Assembly (NCBI RefSeq): GCF_021442025.1
Contig: NZ_CP090446.1
Coordinates: 62,001 to 126,000, forward strand
Direction of reading: 5' to 3'
Length of the DNA: 64,000 nucleotides
DNA from: Sphingobacterium sp. SRCM116780
GTDB lineage: Bacteria > Bacteroidota > Bacteroidia > Sphingobacteriales > Sphingobacteriaceae
Part shown: positions 55,362 through 64,000 of the stretch, one piece after another
How the letters are laid out: each line of letters begins with the position of its first letter
Position numbering within the stretch: the first letter of the stretch is position 1
Position numbers and translations under genes: made by a program
The notes under the pieces: model-generated
The model's database searches: none
Told to the model about the DNA's origin: nothing
Seen by the model: only the letters and a program-made list of their open reading frames with translations

Positions 55362-57397
55362 TTATCTCGATTCCGCTATGGTAAAAGGTTGATAAGGACT
55401 CAAATTGAAAGTAAAATTTCCATATGAATTTGTACCACCAACACTTCTCACTTTGGCCATTACCGTATATTTTGAATGAGGGTTATAATTTTTGACTTCA
55501 AAATTAAAGAAAAAAGGTTTGATTTTGTTCGTCCCCCTAAATTTATCAGCCAAAGCATGATGATTATCTGAAGCAATAACCTTTCCATCTTCTAAAAGCT
55601 GTACGCCATCAATTTCTAAGAAATTTTTACCTTCAGTAAAGAAAAAACCTGTTTGGATACGCCCATTTGTGTACACTTTTTTAGTTACGTCAACATTCAT
55701 TTCCTTGAATTCTTCAGAAACAGTAGCAGGCGACCATTTTGATACGATATAGCCACCACTTCTATAATAATCAACCTTCAATTCGTTTAATCGATCATAA
55801 TGATGATTCAATCGATTAGAGAAATTAGTGAAATCTTTCTTGTCTTTAGCTGTCCATCCTGTTTCGGCAACAGCTAATAGACGAGGGAAGTTTTGAACAT
55901 TCATATCTTTTACTTCTTGGGGCAATGCAGTCCATTGATTTGCTTGTACACCTAATACCAATTTTTCTTCTTCAGACGTTAATCCTTGAGCTGGATCATA
56001 ATTATAAACCCTCTCAATTGTATTGATATTATCATAAGCAAGGTCACTCATCGTACCATCATTGCGATCAGCCTGTGTGATATCGAAATATAAAGGGGCA
56101 GTAGGAGTCGCCACACTTTGAAAGCCATTCTCAACGGCTTGTTTTATGGCATCAGCACCAAGCCAACTCATAATCGCAGTCTCCTTTGGTAGATTTTTAG
56201 CATCAGCTAAAATATCATTCCATCCTAGTGGTATCTTTCCTTTACCACTGATTATTTTTGAAATTCTTGTTACAAAGTAGCTTTGAAGTTCTTGAACATT
56301 TTTGAGGTTATTTTTTTGCATGAAATCTATTACATGAGGCTCTTTTTCCCAAAGATCATGACGTACTTCATCTCCTCCAAAGTGAACATATTGACCTGGG
56401 AATAAAGAAATGACTTCGGTAAAAACATCATTTAGAAACTCATACACGATCTCTTTGGTTGGATCTAACGTATTTGGCGTAAATTGATTTCCCCAATAAC
56501 CCCATGAAGAAACAAAAGGGAATATATGGTTTGGGTAAGAATGTTTATTAACTCCTAACTCTGGATATGCCAAAATTGTTGGCCAGGAATGTCCTGGAAC
56601 ATCAATTTCTGGAACAATCGTAATATGTCTTTCTTTAGCATATGCTACAACTTCTTTGATTTGATCTTGTGTATAAAATCCACTTCTTTCAGCTGGCTGA
56701 TTCGTCGTGTGATGGAAAACAGTTGTTTTTTCAGAAGTCAATTTCGGATATTTTTTGATTTCAATGCGCCAACCTTGATCATCTGTTAAATGCCAATGAA
56801 AAGTATTCATTTTATATAGCGCCATCACATCCAAATACTTTTTAATGACATTAACACTATAAAATGTCCTGCTTGCATCTTGCATATAGCCACGCCAATG
56901 ATACCTTGGAGCATCAGTGATGGTGACATTTGGAACTATCCATTTGCTATTATTTACGATAGATGTACTTTCGATCTTACTTGGTAATAATTGTCTGAGG
57001 GTTTGTGTCCCATAGTATAAACCAGTGGGTGAATTTGCTTTGACAATAATATTATTGGCTATTACATCTAATTTATATCCTTCTATTGGAATATTTTTTA
57101 AAGTTTTATCAATGACGAAGTGTATTCCTTTTTTTCTTGTACTTTCTTCTTCAATTTTAAGATCAAAACCCGTAGAAACTTTAATCAACTTTGCTAGTTC
57201 TTGTATTTCAGAACGGTTTTCTTTATTTATTAATATTAATGTTTGTGGAGTTAACGTAAATTCTCCATTGTGAGCAATGATTTCCGTAGGCTTTGGGATA
57301 ATTGCAAAACGAGAATCCTGTGCTTGTAATTGATAAGAAACGAATAAAACAGCTACCGAAATAAGGTATTTCTTCTTTTTTTTTGGAAATAAAACAT
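55362..57397 (-). CDS. GH20 beta-N-acetylhexosaminidase, start out of frame at an A9 tract
   Basis: Exo-hexosaminidase: GH20b domain, then catalytic barrel with HWHLTDDQGWR and the catalytic Asp-Glu pair in HFGGDEVRHD, then a C-terminal beta domain. The continuous frame runs from 57449 to 55362 without a stop and encodes KYLISVAVLFVSYQLQAQ then IIPKPTEI, i.e. a signal peptide and a normal GH20 N-terminus, but it has no usable start codon there. The only good start, ATG at 57395-57397 (MFYFQ...), is one base out of frame; it reaches a run of nine A (57376-57384 on the complement), and ten A would restore a perfect signal peptide. Sequencing error, phase variation or slippage are all possible. 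The in-frame TTG at 57188 is inside GH20b and not a real start. Confidence 0.8.
57376..57384 (-). repeat. A9 homopolymer at GH20 signal peptide
   Basis: Nine T on the plus strand (nine A in the gene). The frame before and after the tract differs by one base; ten A would join them. Confidence 0.85.
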
Positions 57398-57509
57398 GAT
57401 GTAATCGGATTGATATTAATTTAAGTTCGCTTAAAGTTAGAAAATCATTTTAATTGAACTGTGGAGTTTCTTATATCAAACGTTTGCGCTTTTTGGAGAT
57501 GTCGCTATA

Positions 57510-57561
57510 AAATAAATATAAAGCCGTTCACGTAATTTAAGCAACGGCTTTATATTTATTT
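57510..57561. terminator. Hairpin after pth
   Basis: 19-bp perfect stem, arms 57510-57528 and 57543-57561, 14-nt loop, core AAAGCCGTT / AACGGCTTT. The right arm contains the pth stop codon. Confidence 0.8.
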
Positions 57562-58119
57562 TGTATTCAGATTTGTCATCGTCAGTTCGATTCCGATGTT
57601 GATGAAGCTATTGATCATTTTTACAGCATGATCGATAAGTTGAGGCAGTTCTTTTTGCTCCTCGTAGTCAAAAGGGCCTAGAACATAATCGATTTGTCTT
57701 CCTTTGGGATAATTGTCACCAATCCCAAAACGAAGGCGAGGATATGCTTGACCTCCACATAATGCTTCGATTGATTTCAATCCATTGTGACCAGCTGCAG
57801 AGCCTTTAGGTTTAATGCGCAGTGACCCAAAAGGAATAGCTAGATCATCCACAATCACCAACGTGTTCTGAATAGGTACTTTCAGTAGCTGCATATAATA
57901 GTTCATGGCCTTACCACTCAAATTCATATAAGTTGTGGGTTTAATGACATAGACACTATGTCCTCGTTGTTTATATTCTGAGTAAGCCGCTAGTTTTAAG
58001 GTTGAAAAAGTCGCATTTGCCTCTTTGACAAGCTGATCAGCAACCATAAAACCAATATTATGTCGAGTATCGGCATATTCACTTCCGATATTGCCTAATC
58101 CTACGATAAGATAATTCAT
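57556..58119 (-). CDS. pth: Peptidyl-tRNA hydrolase
   Basis: 187 aa, normal length. Catalytic His in ADTRHNIGFMVADQL; substrate-binding KPTTYMNLSGKAM and IVDDLAIPFGSLRIKPKGSAAGHNGLKSIE, all diagnostic of bacterial Pth, which releases peptides from peptidyl-tRNA. Follows rplY on the same strand (255-bp gap, separate promoter), a conserved pairing in bacteria. Confidence 0.96.
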   Translation of the reverse strand: MNYLIVGLGNIGSEYADTRHNIGFMVADQLVKEANATFSTLKLAAYSEYKQRGHSVYVIKPTTYMNLSGKAMNYYMQLLKVPIQNTLVIVDDLAIPFGSLRIKPKGSAAGHNGLKSIEALCGGQAYPRLRFGIGDNYPKGRQIDYVLGPFDYEEQKELPQLIDHAVKMINSFINIGIELTMTNLNTK

Positions 58120-58137
58120 TGTTTAATACTTTACCTG

Positions 58138-58167
58138 CAAAAGTAAGGAAACCTTTTTATATACAAT
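58138..58167 (-). promoter_or_regulatory. pth promoter, -33 ATTG / -7 TACTTTTG
   Basis: On the minus strand, ATTG and TACTTTTG with an 18-bp spacer, 18 bp upstream of the pth start. Confidence 0.55.
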
Positions 58168-58321
58168 AGCGTTTCTGTATGAGTAACAAAGCAAAATAAT
58201 TGCAATCATCATTTGATAATCAAAATTTATGTAATACAGTAACCAAAACTGAAGGAAGGGTAAACGATAAGATTGTAAGTAAAACTTCCTTGTTAATAAA
58301 AATCAAATGGATATTAATAAA

Positions 58322-58348
58322 AAAAGGCATCGAATTTCGATGCCTTTT
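58322..58348 (-). terminator. Terminator of rplY
   Basis: Stem AAAAGGCATCGAA / TTCGATGCCTTTT, 13 bp, 1-nt spacer, 26 bp after the rplY stop. Confidence 0.85.
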
Positions 58349-58374
58349 GTAGGCGTTTAATAAATCTCGAGAGA

Positions 58375-58971
58375 TTATTTTTTACCACCTTTAGTTGCTT
58401 TTGCAGCTTCTTGTTCTGCTTGACGTAAAGCACGTGACATGATAACAGATACGATTGTATCGTCAGCATTGTTTAATACTTTAGCATTTTGTAAAGTTAC
58501 TTGAGCTACGCGGAATGATTTACCAACTTCTAAAGACTCCATAGGAACTTCAATCTCTTGAGGCAAGTTTCCAGGTAAAGCTTTAATACGTAATTTACGT
58601 AGTTTTTGAACTAATTTACCCCCTAATTTAACACCTGGAGAAGTTCCAGTTAATTTTACAGGAATATTTAAAGTAACTTCTTTCTCATCATTTAACTCCA
58701 AAAAGTCGATATGAGTAACTAAGTCAGTTAATGGATGGAATTGAGCGTCTTGAACAATAGCTTTTACAGTTTTTCCATCAAGGTTTAATTCTACGAATAC
58801 AACCTCTGGTGTGTAAAGAACTGGTTTCAAATCAGCTGCGGATACAGACAGGTGTGTTTGTGTAGCACCACCATAAAGAACTGCAGGAATATTACCTTCA
58901 TAACGCAATTCTTTTGAATCTCTTTTCCCTACGTTCTGTCTTACAGAACCGCTAATAGCAATTGATTTCAT
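58375..58971 (-). CDS. rplY: 50S ribosomal protein L25/general stress protein Ctc
   Basis: 198 aa: N-terminal L25 domain (VGKRDSKELRYEGNIPAVLYGG) that binds 5S rRNA, plus the C-terminal TL5/Ctc beta domain. Ends Lys/Ala-rich. Length is that of the long CTC form. A TATCTTTG box lies 28 bp upstream and a terminator follows. Confidence 0.95.
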   Translation of the reverse strand: MKSIAISGSVRQNVGKRDSKELRYEGNIPAVLYGGATQTHLSVSAADLKPVLYTPEVVFVELNLDGKTVKAIVQDAQFHPLTDLVTHIDFLELNDEKEVTLNIPVKLTGTSPGVKLGGKLVQKLRKLRIKALPGNLPQEIEVPMESLEVGKSFRVAQVTLQNAKVLNNADDTIVSVIMSRALRQAEQEAAKATKGGKK

Positions 58972-58998
58972 GTTTAATTTTTATTAAATTTTGAGGTG

Positions 58999-59006
58999 CA
59001 AAGATA
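58999..59006 (-). promoter_or_regulatory. Candidate -7 box for rplY
   Basis: TATCTTTG on the minus strand, 27 bp upstream of rplY, matches TAnnTTTG. Confidence 0.42.
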
Positions 59007-59050
59007 TGTATTTAATTGGATAATAAAATACTGATTGCTATTATTTTAAA

Positions 59051-59087
59051 TAAAAAACGAATCTCTATGATGGAGATTCGTTTTTTA
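59051..59087 (-). terminator. Terminator of prs
   Basis: 15-bp perfect stem TAAAAAACGAATCTC / GAGATTCGTTTTTTA, 7-nt loop, 26 bp after the prs stop. Confidence 0.87.
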
Positions 59088-59113
59088 TTATACATTGATT
59101 TCTATATCAGCGA

Positions 59114-60070
59114 TTAATCAATCGTGAATAAATCTGAGATAGAACTATGTTGATTTACATTTTTAATCGCTTTTCCAAATAAATCTGCTGTAGATAACAC
59201 TCTAATTTTAGTAGACTGTTTCATTTTTTCAGGATCTAATTGAATCGTATCTGTAACAATCATTTCAGACAATACCGAATTCTCAATTGTTTCATATGCT
59301 TTACCAGATAATACAGCATGTGTACATACTGCTCTTACTGATCGAGCACCACTTTCCATGATTAATGCAGCAGCTTTTGATAAAGTTCCAGCAGTATCAC
59401 AGATGTCATCGATCAATACAACATCTTGACCTGTTACATCACCAATGATTGACATAGATTCAATTTCATTGGCACGTTTACGGCGTTTATCACAAATAAT
59501 AACTTCAGCATTGAAGAATTTTGCAAATGTACGAGCACGGTATGAACCTCCCATATCTGGAGATGCAATCGTCAGGTTTGGAAGGTTAAGTGACTTGATG
59601 TAAGGAACGAAGATAATGGAACCATCTAAGTGATCAACAGGAATATCAAAGAAACCTTGGATTTGAGCAGCATGTAAGTCCATTGTCATGATTCGAGAGG
59701 CACCTGCTGCTGTGATCAGGTTCGCGATCATTTTTGCTCCAATGGCTACACGTGGTTTATCTTTACGATCTTGACGAGCAAAACCAAAATAAGGAACCAC
59801 TGCAGTGATGTAATGTGCTGAAGCACGTTTTGCTGCATCAATCATCAATAATAATTCAAACAAATTATCGGTTGGTTGATTGGTTGATTGAACGATGAAT
59901 ACATCACTTCCACGAACGGATTCATTGTAAAAAGGTTGGATTTCTCCATCGCTAAAACGAGATAAACTCTTGTCACCAAGAGGCTTTCCATAAGCAGTAG
60001 CGATTTTTTCTGCCAATTCTGTAGTGCCAGAACCAGCGAATAACTTAACCGTGTTGAATTGCAAAGGCAT
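59114..60070 (-). CDS. prs: Ribose-phosphate pyrophosphokinase
   Basis: 318 aa. Makes PRPP from ribose 5-phosphate and ATP. FQ-loop FVIQSTNQPTDNLFELL, HAAQIQGFFDIPVDHL with the Mg-binding His, and the PRPP loop VLIDDICDTAGTLSKAAAL are all typical of class I enzymes. Followed by a terminator; promoter not recognised. Confidence 0.96.
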   Translation of the reverse strand: MPLQFNTVKLFAGSGTTELAEKIATAYGKPLGDKSLSRFSDGEIQPFYNESVRGSDVFIVQSTNQPTDNLFELLLMIDAAKRASAHYITAVVPYFGFARQDRKDKPRVAIGAKMIANLITAAGASRIMTMDLHAAQIQGFFDIPVDHLDGSIIFVPYIKSLNLPNLTIASPDMGGSYRARTFAKFFNAEVIICDKRRKRANEIESMSIIGDVTGQDVVLIDDICDTAGTLSKAAALIMESGARSVRAVCTHAVLSGKAYETIENSVLSEMIVTDTIQLDPEKMKQSTKIRVLSTADLFGKAIKNVNQHSSISDLFTID

Positions 60071-60141
60071 GGTTTTTATTTTTGATATAGTGGATTAGAA
60101 TAGAATTTTCTGTTAGTATGTTGCCAATTACTTTCTAATGA

Positions 60142-60188
60142 TTTAAAAAAAATGGATTGTCTTTTTACAACAATCCATTTTTTTTAAA
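60142..60188 (-). terminator. Terminator of tRNA-Gln copy 2
   Basis: 19-bp perfect stem TTTAAAAAAAATGGATTGT / ACAATCCATTTTTTTTAAA, immediately after the tRNA on the minus strand. Confidence 0.85.
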
Positions 60189-60189
60189 G

Positions 60190-60260
60190 TTGCTCGACCT
60201 GGATTCGAACCAAGACAAACAGTACCAAAAACTGTCGTACTACCCTTATACTATCGAGCA
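60190..60260 (-). tRNA. tRNA-Gln (anticodon UUG), copy 2
   Basis: 71 nt without CCA. Acceptor TGCTCGA / TCGAGCA (7 bp), D-arm GTAT/GTAC, anticodon arm ACAGT-TTTTGGT-ACTGT with anticodon TTG, T-arm CTTGG-TTCGAAT-CCAGG, discriminator A. Decodes CAA (and CAG by wobble). CCA is not encoded, so the CCA-adding enzyme at the window start is needed. Identical to the other copy. Own promoter and terminator. Confidence 0.96.
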
Positions 60261-60311
60261 ATCTATCTTAAAAATAAGAGTAGCCTTCACTACCGAATCT
60301 TTTCGATGCTG

Positions 60312-60341
60312 CAAAGTTATATAAATGTTTTTAATTTCAAA
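60312..60341 (-). promoter_or_regulatory. Promoter of tRNA-Gln copy 2
   Basis: TTTG (60338-60341) and TAACTTTG (60312-60319) on the minus strand, 18-bp spacer, ending 51 bp before the tRNA. Confidence 0.65.
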
Positions 60342-60493
60342 ACTCGATTTCAAAAAAAATGAAAAGGCTGTCAAAACACAACGTATACGAAATACTAAAA
60401 TATAGTTGCACAGGGTTTATCGGGTTGTAGCTTATGATCCCTTAGATTTTCCAAAAGTAACTTGGGATCCTACTTTGAATCGATTTTAAAAAG

Positions 60494-60519
60494 AAAAGGC
60501 TTACCTAAGTAAGCCTTTT
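60494..60519 (-). terminator. Terminator of tRNA-Gln copy 1
   Basis: 11-bp perfect stem AAAAGGCTTAC / GTAAGCCTTTT, loop CTAA, 6 bp after the tRNA. Confidence 0.83.
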
Positions 60520-60525
60520 TAAATG

Positions 60526-60596
60526 TTGCTCGACCTGGATTCGAACCAAGACAAACAGTACCAAAAACTGTCGTACTACCCTTATACTATCGAGCA
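60526..60596 (-). tRNA. tRNA-Gln (anticodon UUG), copy 1
   Basis: Sequence identical to the copy at 60190-60260 over all 71 nt: same arms and anticodon TTG. The two copies are 336 bp apart and have unrelated spacers except for a few bases at the edges, so they behave as two separate transcription units. The open frame over this gene (60523-60708) is not a protein gene. Confidence 0.96.
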
Positions 60597-60649
60597 AACA
60601 TTATCAAAAATGGAACACTATGGAAGCGTGTCGGTCACTTTTGATGATG

Positions 60650-60680
60650 CAAATATACGGCGCTTTTTCATTTCTGCAAA
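60650..60680 (-). promoter_or_regulatory. Promoter of tRNA-Gln copy 1 (full consensus)
   Basis: TTTG (60677-60680) and TATATTTG (60650-60657) on the minus strand with exactly 19 bp between, a complete match to the Bacteroidota housekeeping promoter TTTG-N19-TAnnTTTG. Transcript leader about 45 nt. Confidence 0.8.
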
Positions 60681-60887
60681 TAAAAAAAATCGAATAAATG
60701 TATTTTAATTGATTCTCAGGCTAATAATTTTAAAATACATTCGTTACGTATTGGAGATAGAGGCAATTCTAGACTAAGAAGAAGTAACAAATTTGAATTT
60801 TATAGGATAAAAAAATATAATTTAATTCGTTTGTTATTAAATATCCTTATTTTCGGTGCGTATTATAATCTTTATACAGTATAATTT

Positions 60888-63800
60888 ATGAACTATACTA
60901 AAATTAATAATGTTTTAGGGTGGGCTTGTGCTATTATAGCAACAGTCACTTATATGTTAACCGCCGAACGGTCAACGAGTTGGTGGGATTGTGGTGAGTT
61001 TATAGCTTCCGCATATAAAATGCAGATTGTTCACCAGCCAGGTGCTCCTTTATTTTTGATGATTCAAAATATATTCTCAAATCTTGCCTTAGGTGATGTT
61101 ACACGTATCGCTTTTTGGATGAATGTGGGTTCTGGTGTATGTAGTGGTATCACTATTTTATTTTTGTTTTGGACGATTACTGCATTAGCACGAAAAGTCG
61201 TAACAAAAACTGTAGAAGGAGACTACTCGAGCGCCGATTTGATCAAGATTTTTGGATCAGGTTTGGTAGGTGCATTGGCGTATGCTTTCTCAGATACATT
61301 TTGGTTCTCCGCAGTAGAGTCCGAAGTATATGCGATGTCTTCATTATGTACTGCTGTTGTATTCTGGGGCATCTTGAAGTGGGAGAATCATGCAGATGAA
61401 CCAGGTTCAGATCGTTGGTTGATTTTTATCGCCTATGTAATGGGATTGTCTATTGGTGTCCATTTATTGAACTTGCTTGTTATTCCAGCAATTGCTTTGG
61501 TGATCTATTTTAAAAGAGCAAAAACAGTTACAAGTAAAGGTGCTATCCAATCATTCTTATTAGGTGTTGTTGTACTAGCGGTTATTCTATGGGGTGTCAT
61601 TCAATACTCCGTTAAATTTGCTGCCTATTTTGATTTATTCTTCGTGAATTCTTTAGGAATGGGCTTTGGTACTGGATTTTCTTTCTTTGTTATTCTGTTA
61701 GTCGGATTATTAGCATATGGCATTTGGTATTCTATCAAAAAAGTGAAGCCAATTCTAAATATAGTGCTTATCGGTGCATCCTTTATTATTTTTGGTTATA
61801 GTTCTTTCGCTATGATCATGATTCGTGCAAAGGCCAATCCTACTTTAAATAACAGTGATCCTGAAAATGCTTTTACATTCTTGAGTTATTTGGGACGTGA
61901 GCAATATGCAAGCGAACCTTTGTTTAAAGGACCTAACTTTGATTCTAAAATTACAGGTGTAGAACCTACCTATTCGTATAGAAAAGATCAAGATAAATAC
62001 ACCAAAATACAAACAGGTTCCACTTATCAATACGATAAGGAAGTCTTGTTTCCAAGGGTATATAGTAATCGCGATGGACATCCTGGCTATTATGCTGATT
62101 TCTTGAAATTAGGTGAAGGTCAATCTCCTACATTTGGCGATAACCTGAAATTCTTTTTTAGTTATCAAATAGGACATATGTATGGACGCTATTTCTTATG
62201 GAACTTTGCAGGACGTCAAAATGACCAGCAAGGTCATGGCACCTTTACGGAAGGGAATTGGATTTCGGGGATTAAGCCTATTGACCAAATGCTCGTAGGC
62301 GGACAAAACGCCATTCCTGATTCGTTGAAAACAGATCCATCGAATAATAAATATTATTTCTTGCCCTTGATTATTGGTCTAATTGGTGCTTTTTGGCACT
62401 TTGGTAAAAGACAAAAAGATGCTGGTGTTGTTGGACTATTGTTCTTTTTTACGGGTTTAGCTATTGTATTATACTTAAATCAGAGTCCTTTACAACCTCG
62501 TGAACGTGATTACGCTTATGCAGGTTCTTTCTATGCATTTGCCATTTGGATCGGATTGGGGGTGTTTGCAATAGCAGATTTTCTAGGAAAGAAAATGAAT
62601 CCAAAAACTGCTGCTGGATTGACAACGGTAGCTTGTTTGTTAGCAGCTCCAGTTTTATTGGCAAAAGAAAACTGGGATGATCATGATCGTTCACATAAAT
62701 TAACTGCTCGCGATTTGGCAAAAGATTATTTAGAATCTTGTGCTCCAAATGCGATTTTATTCACTTATGGTGATAACGACACCTATCCATTGTGGTATGC
62801 ACAAGAGGTAGAAGGTATACGTACAGATGTTCGTGTGGTGAATCTAAGCTTATTGAGTGCTGATTGGTACATGGAACAAATGCAGTATAAAGCGAACAAT
62901 GCCGATGCACTACCGATTAATATTGATAAAGAGAAATTTAAAAAAGGTGTTCGTGATGTGATGTATTATCAAGATGTACAAGTTCCAGGACATGTTGATT
63001 TGAACCTGGTATTACAGATTATGCTTTCCGATGATCCTAAAAATAAGGCGCAGTTAAATACAGGAGAGTTTGAGAATTTCTTACCAACGAAAAACCTTTC
63101 TTTGGCTGTAGATAGAAATGCAGTTATTCAAAATAAAGTAGTGCCTAAAGAATGGGAAAGCTCAATTACAGATACCTTAACATGGACCTATAATAAAGGA
63201 TATGTAACGCGTGCAGAATTATCTATTTTATCTATTCTAGCGCACAATAACTGGAAACGTCCTATTTATTTTGCAACCACTGTTCCCAATGATAATTATT
63301 TAGGTTTAGATAAGTATTTAGTACAGGAAGGTTTTGCATTGCGTTTGATGCCGATTAACGTAGCTAAAGAAAATGAAGGATCTGTGATTAATACAGATGC
63401 AGCATATACAGATATCACAAAGAAATATGCTTGGGGTAATTTTGCGACATCACCTTATTTGGATCCTGAATCGTACCGTATGTTGAGTTTGATTACCAAT
63501 ACAATAACAGGTAGTACCGCTACGCAGTTATTAGAACAAGGAAAAGCAAAAGAAGCCAAAGAAGTTGCGGTATTGACTTATGAGAAAATGCCAAAACGTG
63601 TTTTCTTGATGCGTGATGCTTTAAGTTATGCACTAGTTATTAATGTATTGTATAGTGTGGGAGAAAATCAGAAAGCAAATGATATTGTTAGTCGTAATTT
63701 GTTATTCTTAAAACAAAATATGGCTTATTATAATGACATCGCTCAAACGAAAGCAGAATTAGAATACGCAAATATTCAAACAGCGCTTCGAACACTAGGA

Positions 63801-63899
63801 GCCTATAAAAGTATTTTATCACAAACGAAAGAGACGAAACTTCTACAAGAAGTAACTCAACTTGAAAATGGTTATAAAAAACAATTTGGATTAGAATAA
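60888..63899 (+). CDS. DUF2723 polytopic membrane protein (GT-C-like)
   Basis: 1003 aa. About 11-12 helices in the first ~600 residues, then a long soluble region with helical repeats near the end (AKEAKEVAVLTYEKMPKR...). SWWDCGEFIASAYKMQIVHQPGAPLFLMI near residues 30-60 is the family signature: an acidic first-loop motif and an HxPGAP segment as in protein O-mannosyltransferase-like GT-C enzymes (human TMEM260 is a relative). PLQPRERDYAYAGSFYAFAIWIG is another conserved block. Family members are suspected to glycosylate exported proteins; not proven here. Ended by a hairpin at 63911. Confidence 0.9.
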   Translation: MNYTKINNVLGWACAIIATVTYMLTAERSTSWWDCGEFIASAYKMQIVHQPGAPLFLMIQNIFSNLALGDVTRIAFWMNVGSGVCSGITILFLFWTITALARKVVTKTVEGDYSSADLIKIFGSGLVGALAYAFSDTFWFSAVESEVYAMSSLCTAVVFWGILKWENHADEPGSDRWLIFIAYVMGLSIGVHLLNLLVIPAIALVIYFKRAKTVTSKGAIQSFLLGVVVLAVILWGVIQYSVKFAAYFDLFFVNSLGMGFGTGFSFFVILLVGLLAYGIWYSIKKVKPILNIVLIGASFIIFGYSSFAMIMIRAKANPTLNNSDPENAFTFLSYLGREQYASEPLFKGPNFDSKITGVEPTYSYRKDQDKYTKIQTGSTYQYDKEVLFPRVYSNRDGHPGYYADFLKLGEGQSPTFGDNLKFFFSYQIGHMYGRYFLWNFAGRQNDQQGHGTFTEGNWISGIKPIDQMLVGGQNAIPDSLKTDPSNNKYYFLPLIIGLIGAFWHFGKRQKDAGVVGLLFFFTGLAIVLYLNQSPLQPRERDYAYAGSFYAFAIWIGLGVFAIADFLGKKMNPKTAAGLTTVACLLAAPVLLAKENWDDHDRSHKLTARDLAKDYLESCAPNAILFTYGDNDTYPLWYAQEVEGIRTDVRVVNLSLLSADWYMEQMQYKANNADALPINIDKEKFKKGVRDVMYYQDVQVPGHVDLNLVLQIMLSDDPKNKAQLNTGEFENFLPTKNLSLAVDRNAVIQNKVVPKEWESSITDTLTWTYNKGYVTRAELSILSILAHNNWKRPIYFATTVPNDNYLGLDKYLVQEGFALRLMPINVAKENEGSVINTDAAYTDITKKYAWGNFATSPYLDPESYRMLSLITNTITGSTATQLLEQGKAKEAKEVAVLTYEKMPKRVFLMRDALSYALVINVLYSVGENQKANDIVSRNLLFLKQNMAYYNDIAQTKAELEYANIQTALRTLGAYKSILSQTKETKLLQEVTQLENGYKKQFGLE

Positions 63900-63910
63900 A
63901 TCAAAATTTG

Positions 63911-63945
63911 AAAAGGGGCTTACATTTCGTAAGCCCCTTTTTTTG
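63911..63945 (+). terminator. Terminator of DUF2723 gene
   Basis: 13-bp perfect stem AAAAGGGGCTTAC / GTAAGCCCCTTTT, loop ATTTC, followed by a T run. The last 55 bases of the window hold nothing recognisable. Confidence 0.88.
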
Positions 63946-64000
63946 TGCCTTAATTTTATACTTAAAAATAGTGATCGACTAGCTCTTACGTGAATCCGGA

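Noticed and set aside
57186..57188. TTG as start of the GH20 gene
   Set aside because: It would delete the signal peptide and half of the GH20b domain; the reading frame clearly continues upstream with conserved content.
60523..60708. 61-codon open frame on plus strand
   Set aside because: It lies antisense over the tRNA-Gln gene and its promoter; composition reflects the tRNA, not a protein.

Overview
The window is an AT-rich chromosomal stretch from a Bacteroidota bacterium, most likely the Sphingobacteriaceae (Sphingobacterium/Pedobacter type). The evidence is the gene families present (DUF2723 membrane protein, DUF4254, GH3-family enzyme, CxxxY-type CcmE, a BlaI/M56 pair whose peptidase carries SusC-like TonB-plug repeats), signal peptides ending in a Q-rich cleavage region, and promoters matching the Bacteroidota consensus TTTG-N19-TAnnTTTG. 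The genus is inferred, not proven. No phage, IS element, CRISPR array, rRNA or replication origin is visible.

Layout. 1-9.2 kb: housekeeping genes. These are a truncated CCA-adding enzyme, a pRiA4b ORF-3-like protein, miaA, ilvE, a 48-codon small ORF, then recJ-lptB-GH3 on the minus strand and a metallo-beta-lactamase-fold hydrolase. 9.4-23.6 kb: a KhtT/KhtU-like antiporter pair, a MIP18-type Fe-S assembly factor, a glycosyltransferase, a polyprenyl synthase, a nitrilase-family amidase, a MarR regulator, an FMN glutamate-synthase-like protein, ccmE-ccmF with a DUF2520 protein, an LpxR-like lipid A deacylase and a dicarboxylate symporter. 23.6-28 kb: mnmD, a 560-bp gene-free gap with odd repeats, a SlyD-like FKBP, a DUF255 thioredoxin-domain protein and a SixA-like phosphatase.

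28-39.7 kb is a surface-polysaccharide locus: a lipoprotein with a glycosidase-like propeller, three GT2 and five GT4 enzymes, one GT9 enzyme and DUF4254, arranged in several opposing blocks. It is followed by the membrane-arm complex I genes nuoH-I-J-K-L-M-N (39.7-47.4 kb), without nuoA-G beside them, and then gltA.

49.2-52.6 kb holds a compact module, LysR regulator - TsdA-like dihaem cytochrome c - periplasmic DsrE-like protein - orphan ModA-like binding protein. It looks like a little-described thiosulfate or other sulfur-oxyanion oxidation system and is the main candidate for an undescribed system here. The ccmE/ccmF genes at 18-21 kb would supply haem attachment for its cytochrome.

53-64 kb: a BlaI-type repressor with an M56 peptidase bearing three TonB-plug-like repeats; a GH20 hexosaminidase whose signal peptide is out of frame at an A9 tract; pth, rplY and prs; two identical tRNA-Gln(UUG) genes, each with its own promoter and terminator; and a 1003-aa DUF2723 membrane protein. 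Many convergent gene pairs share near-perfect bidirectional hairpin terminators.
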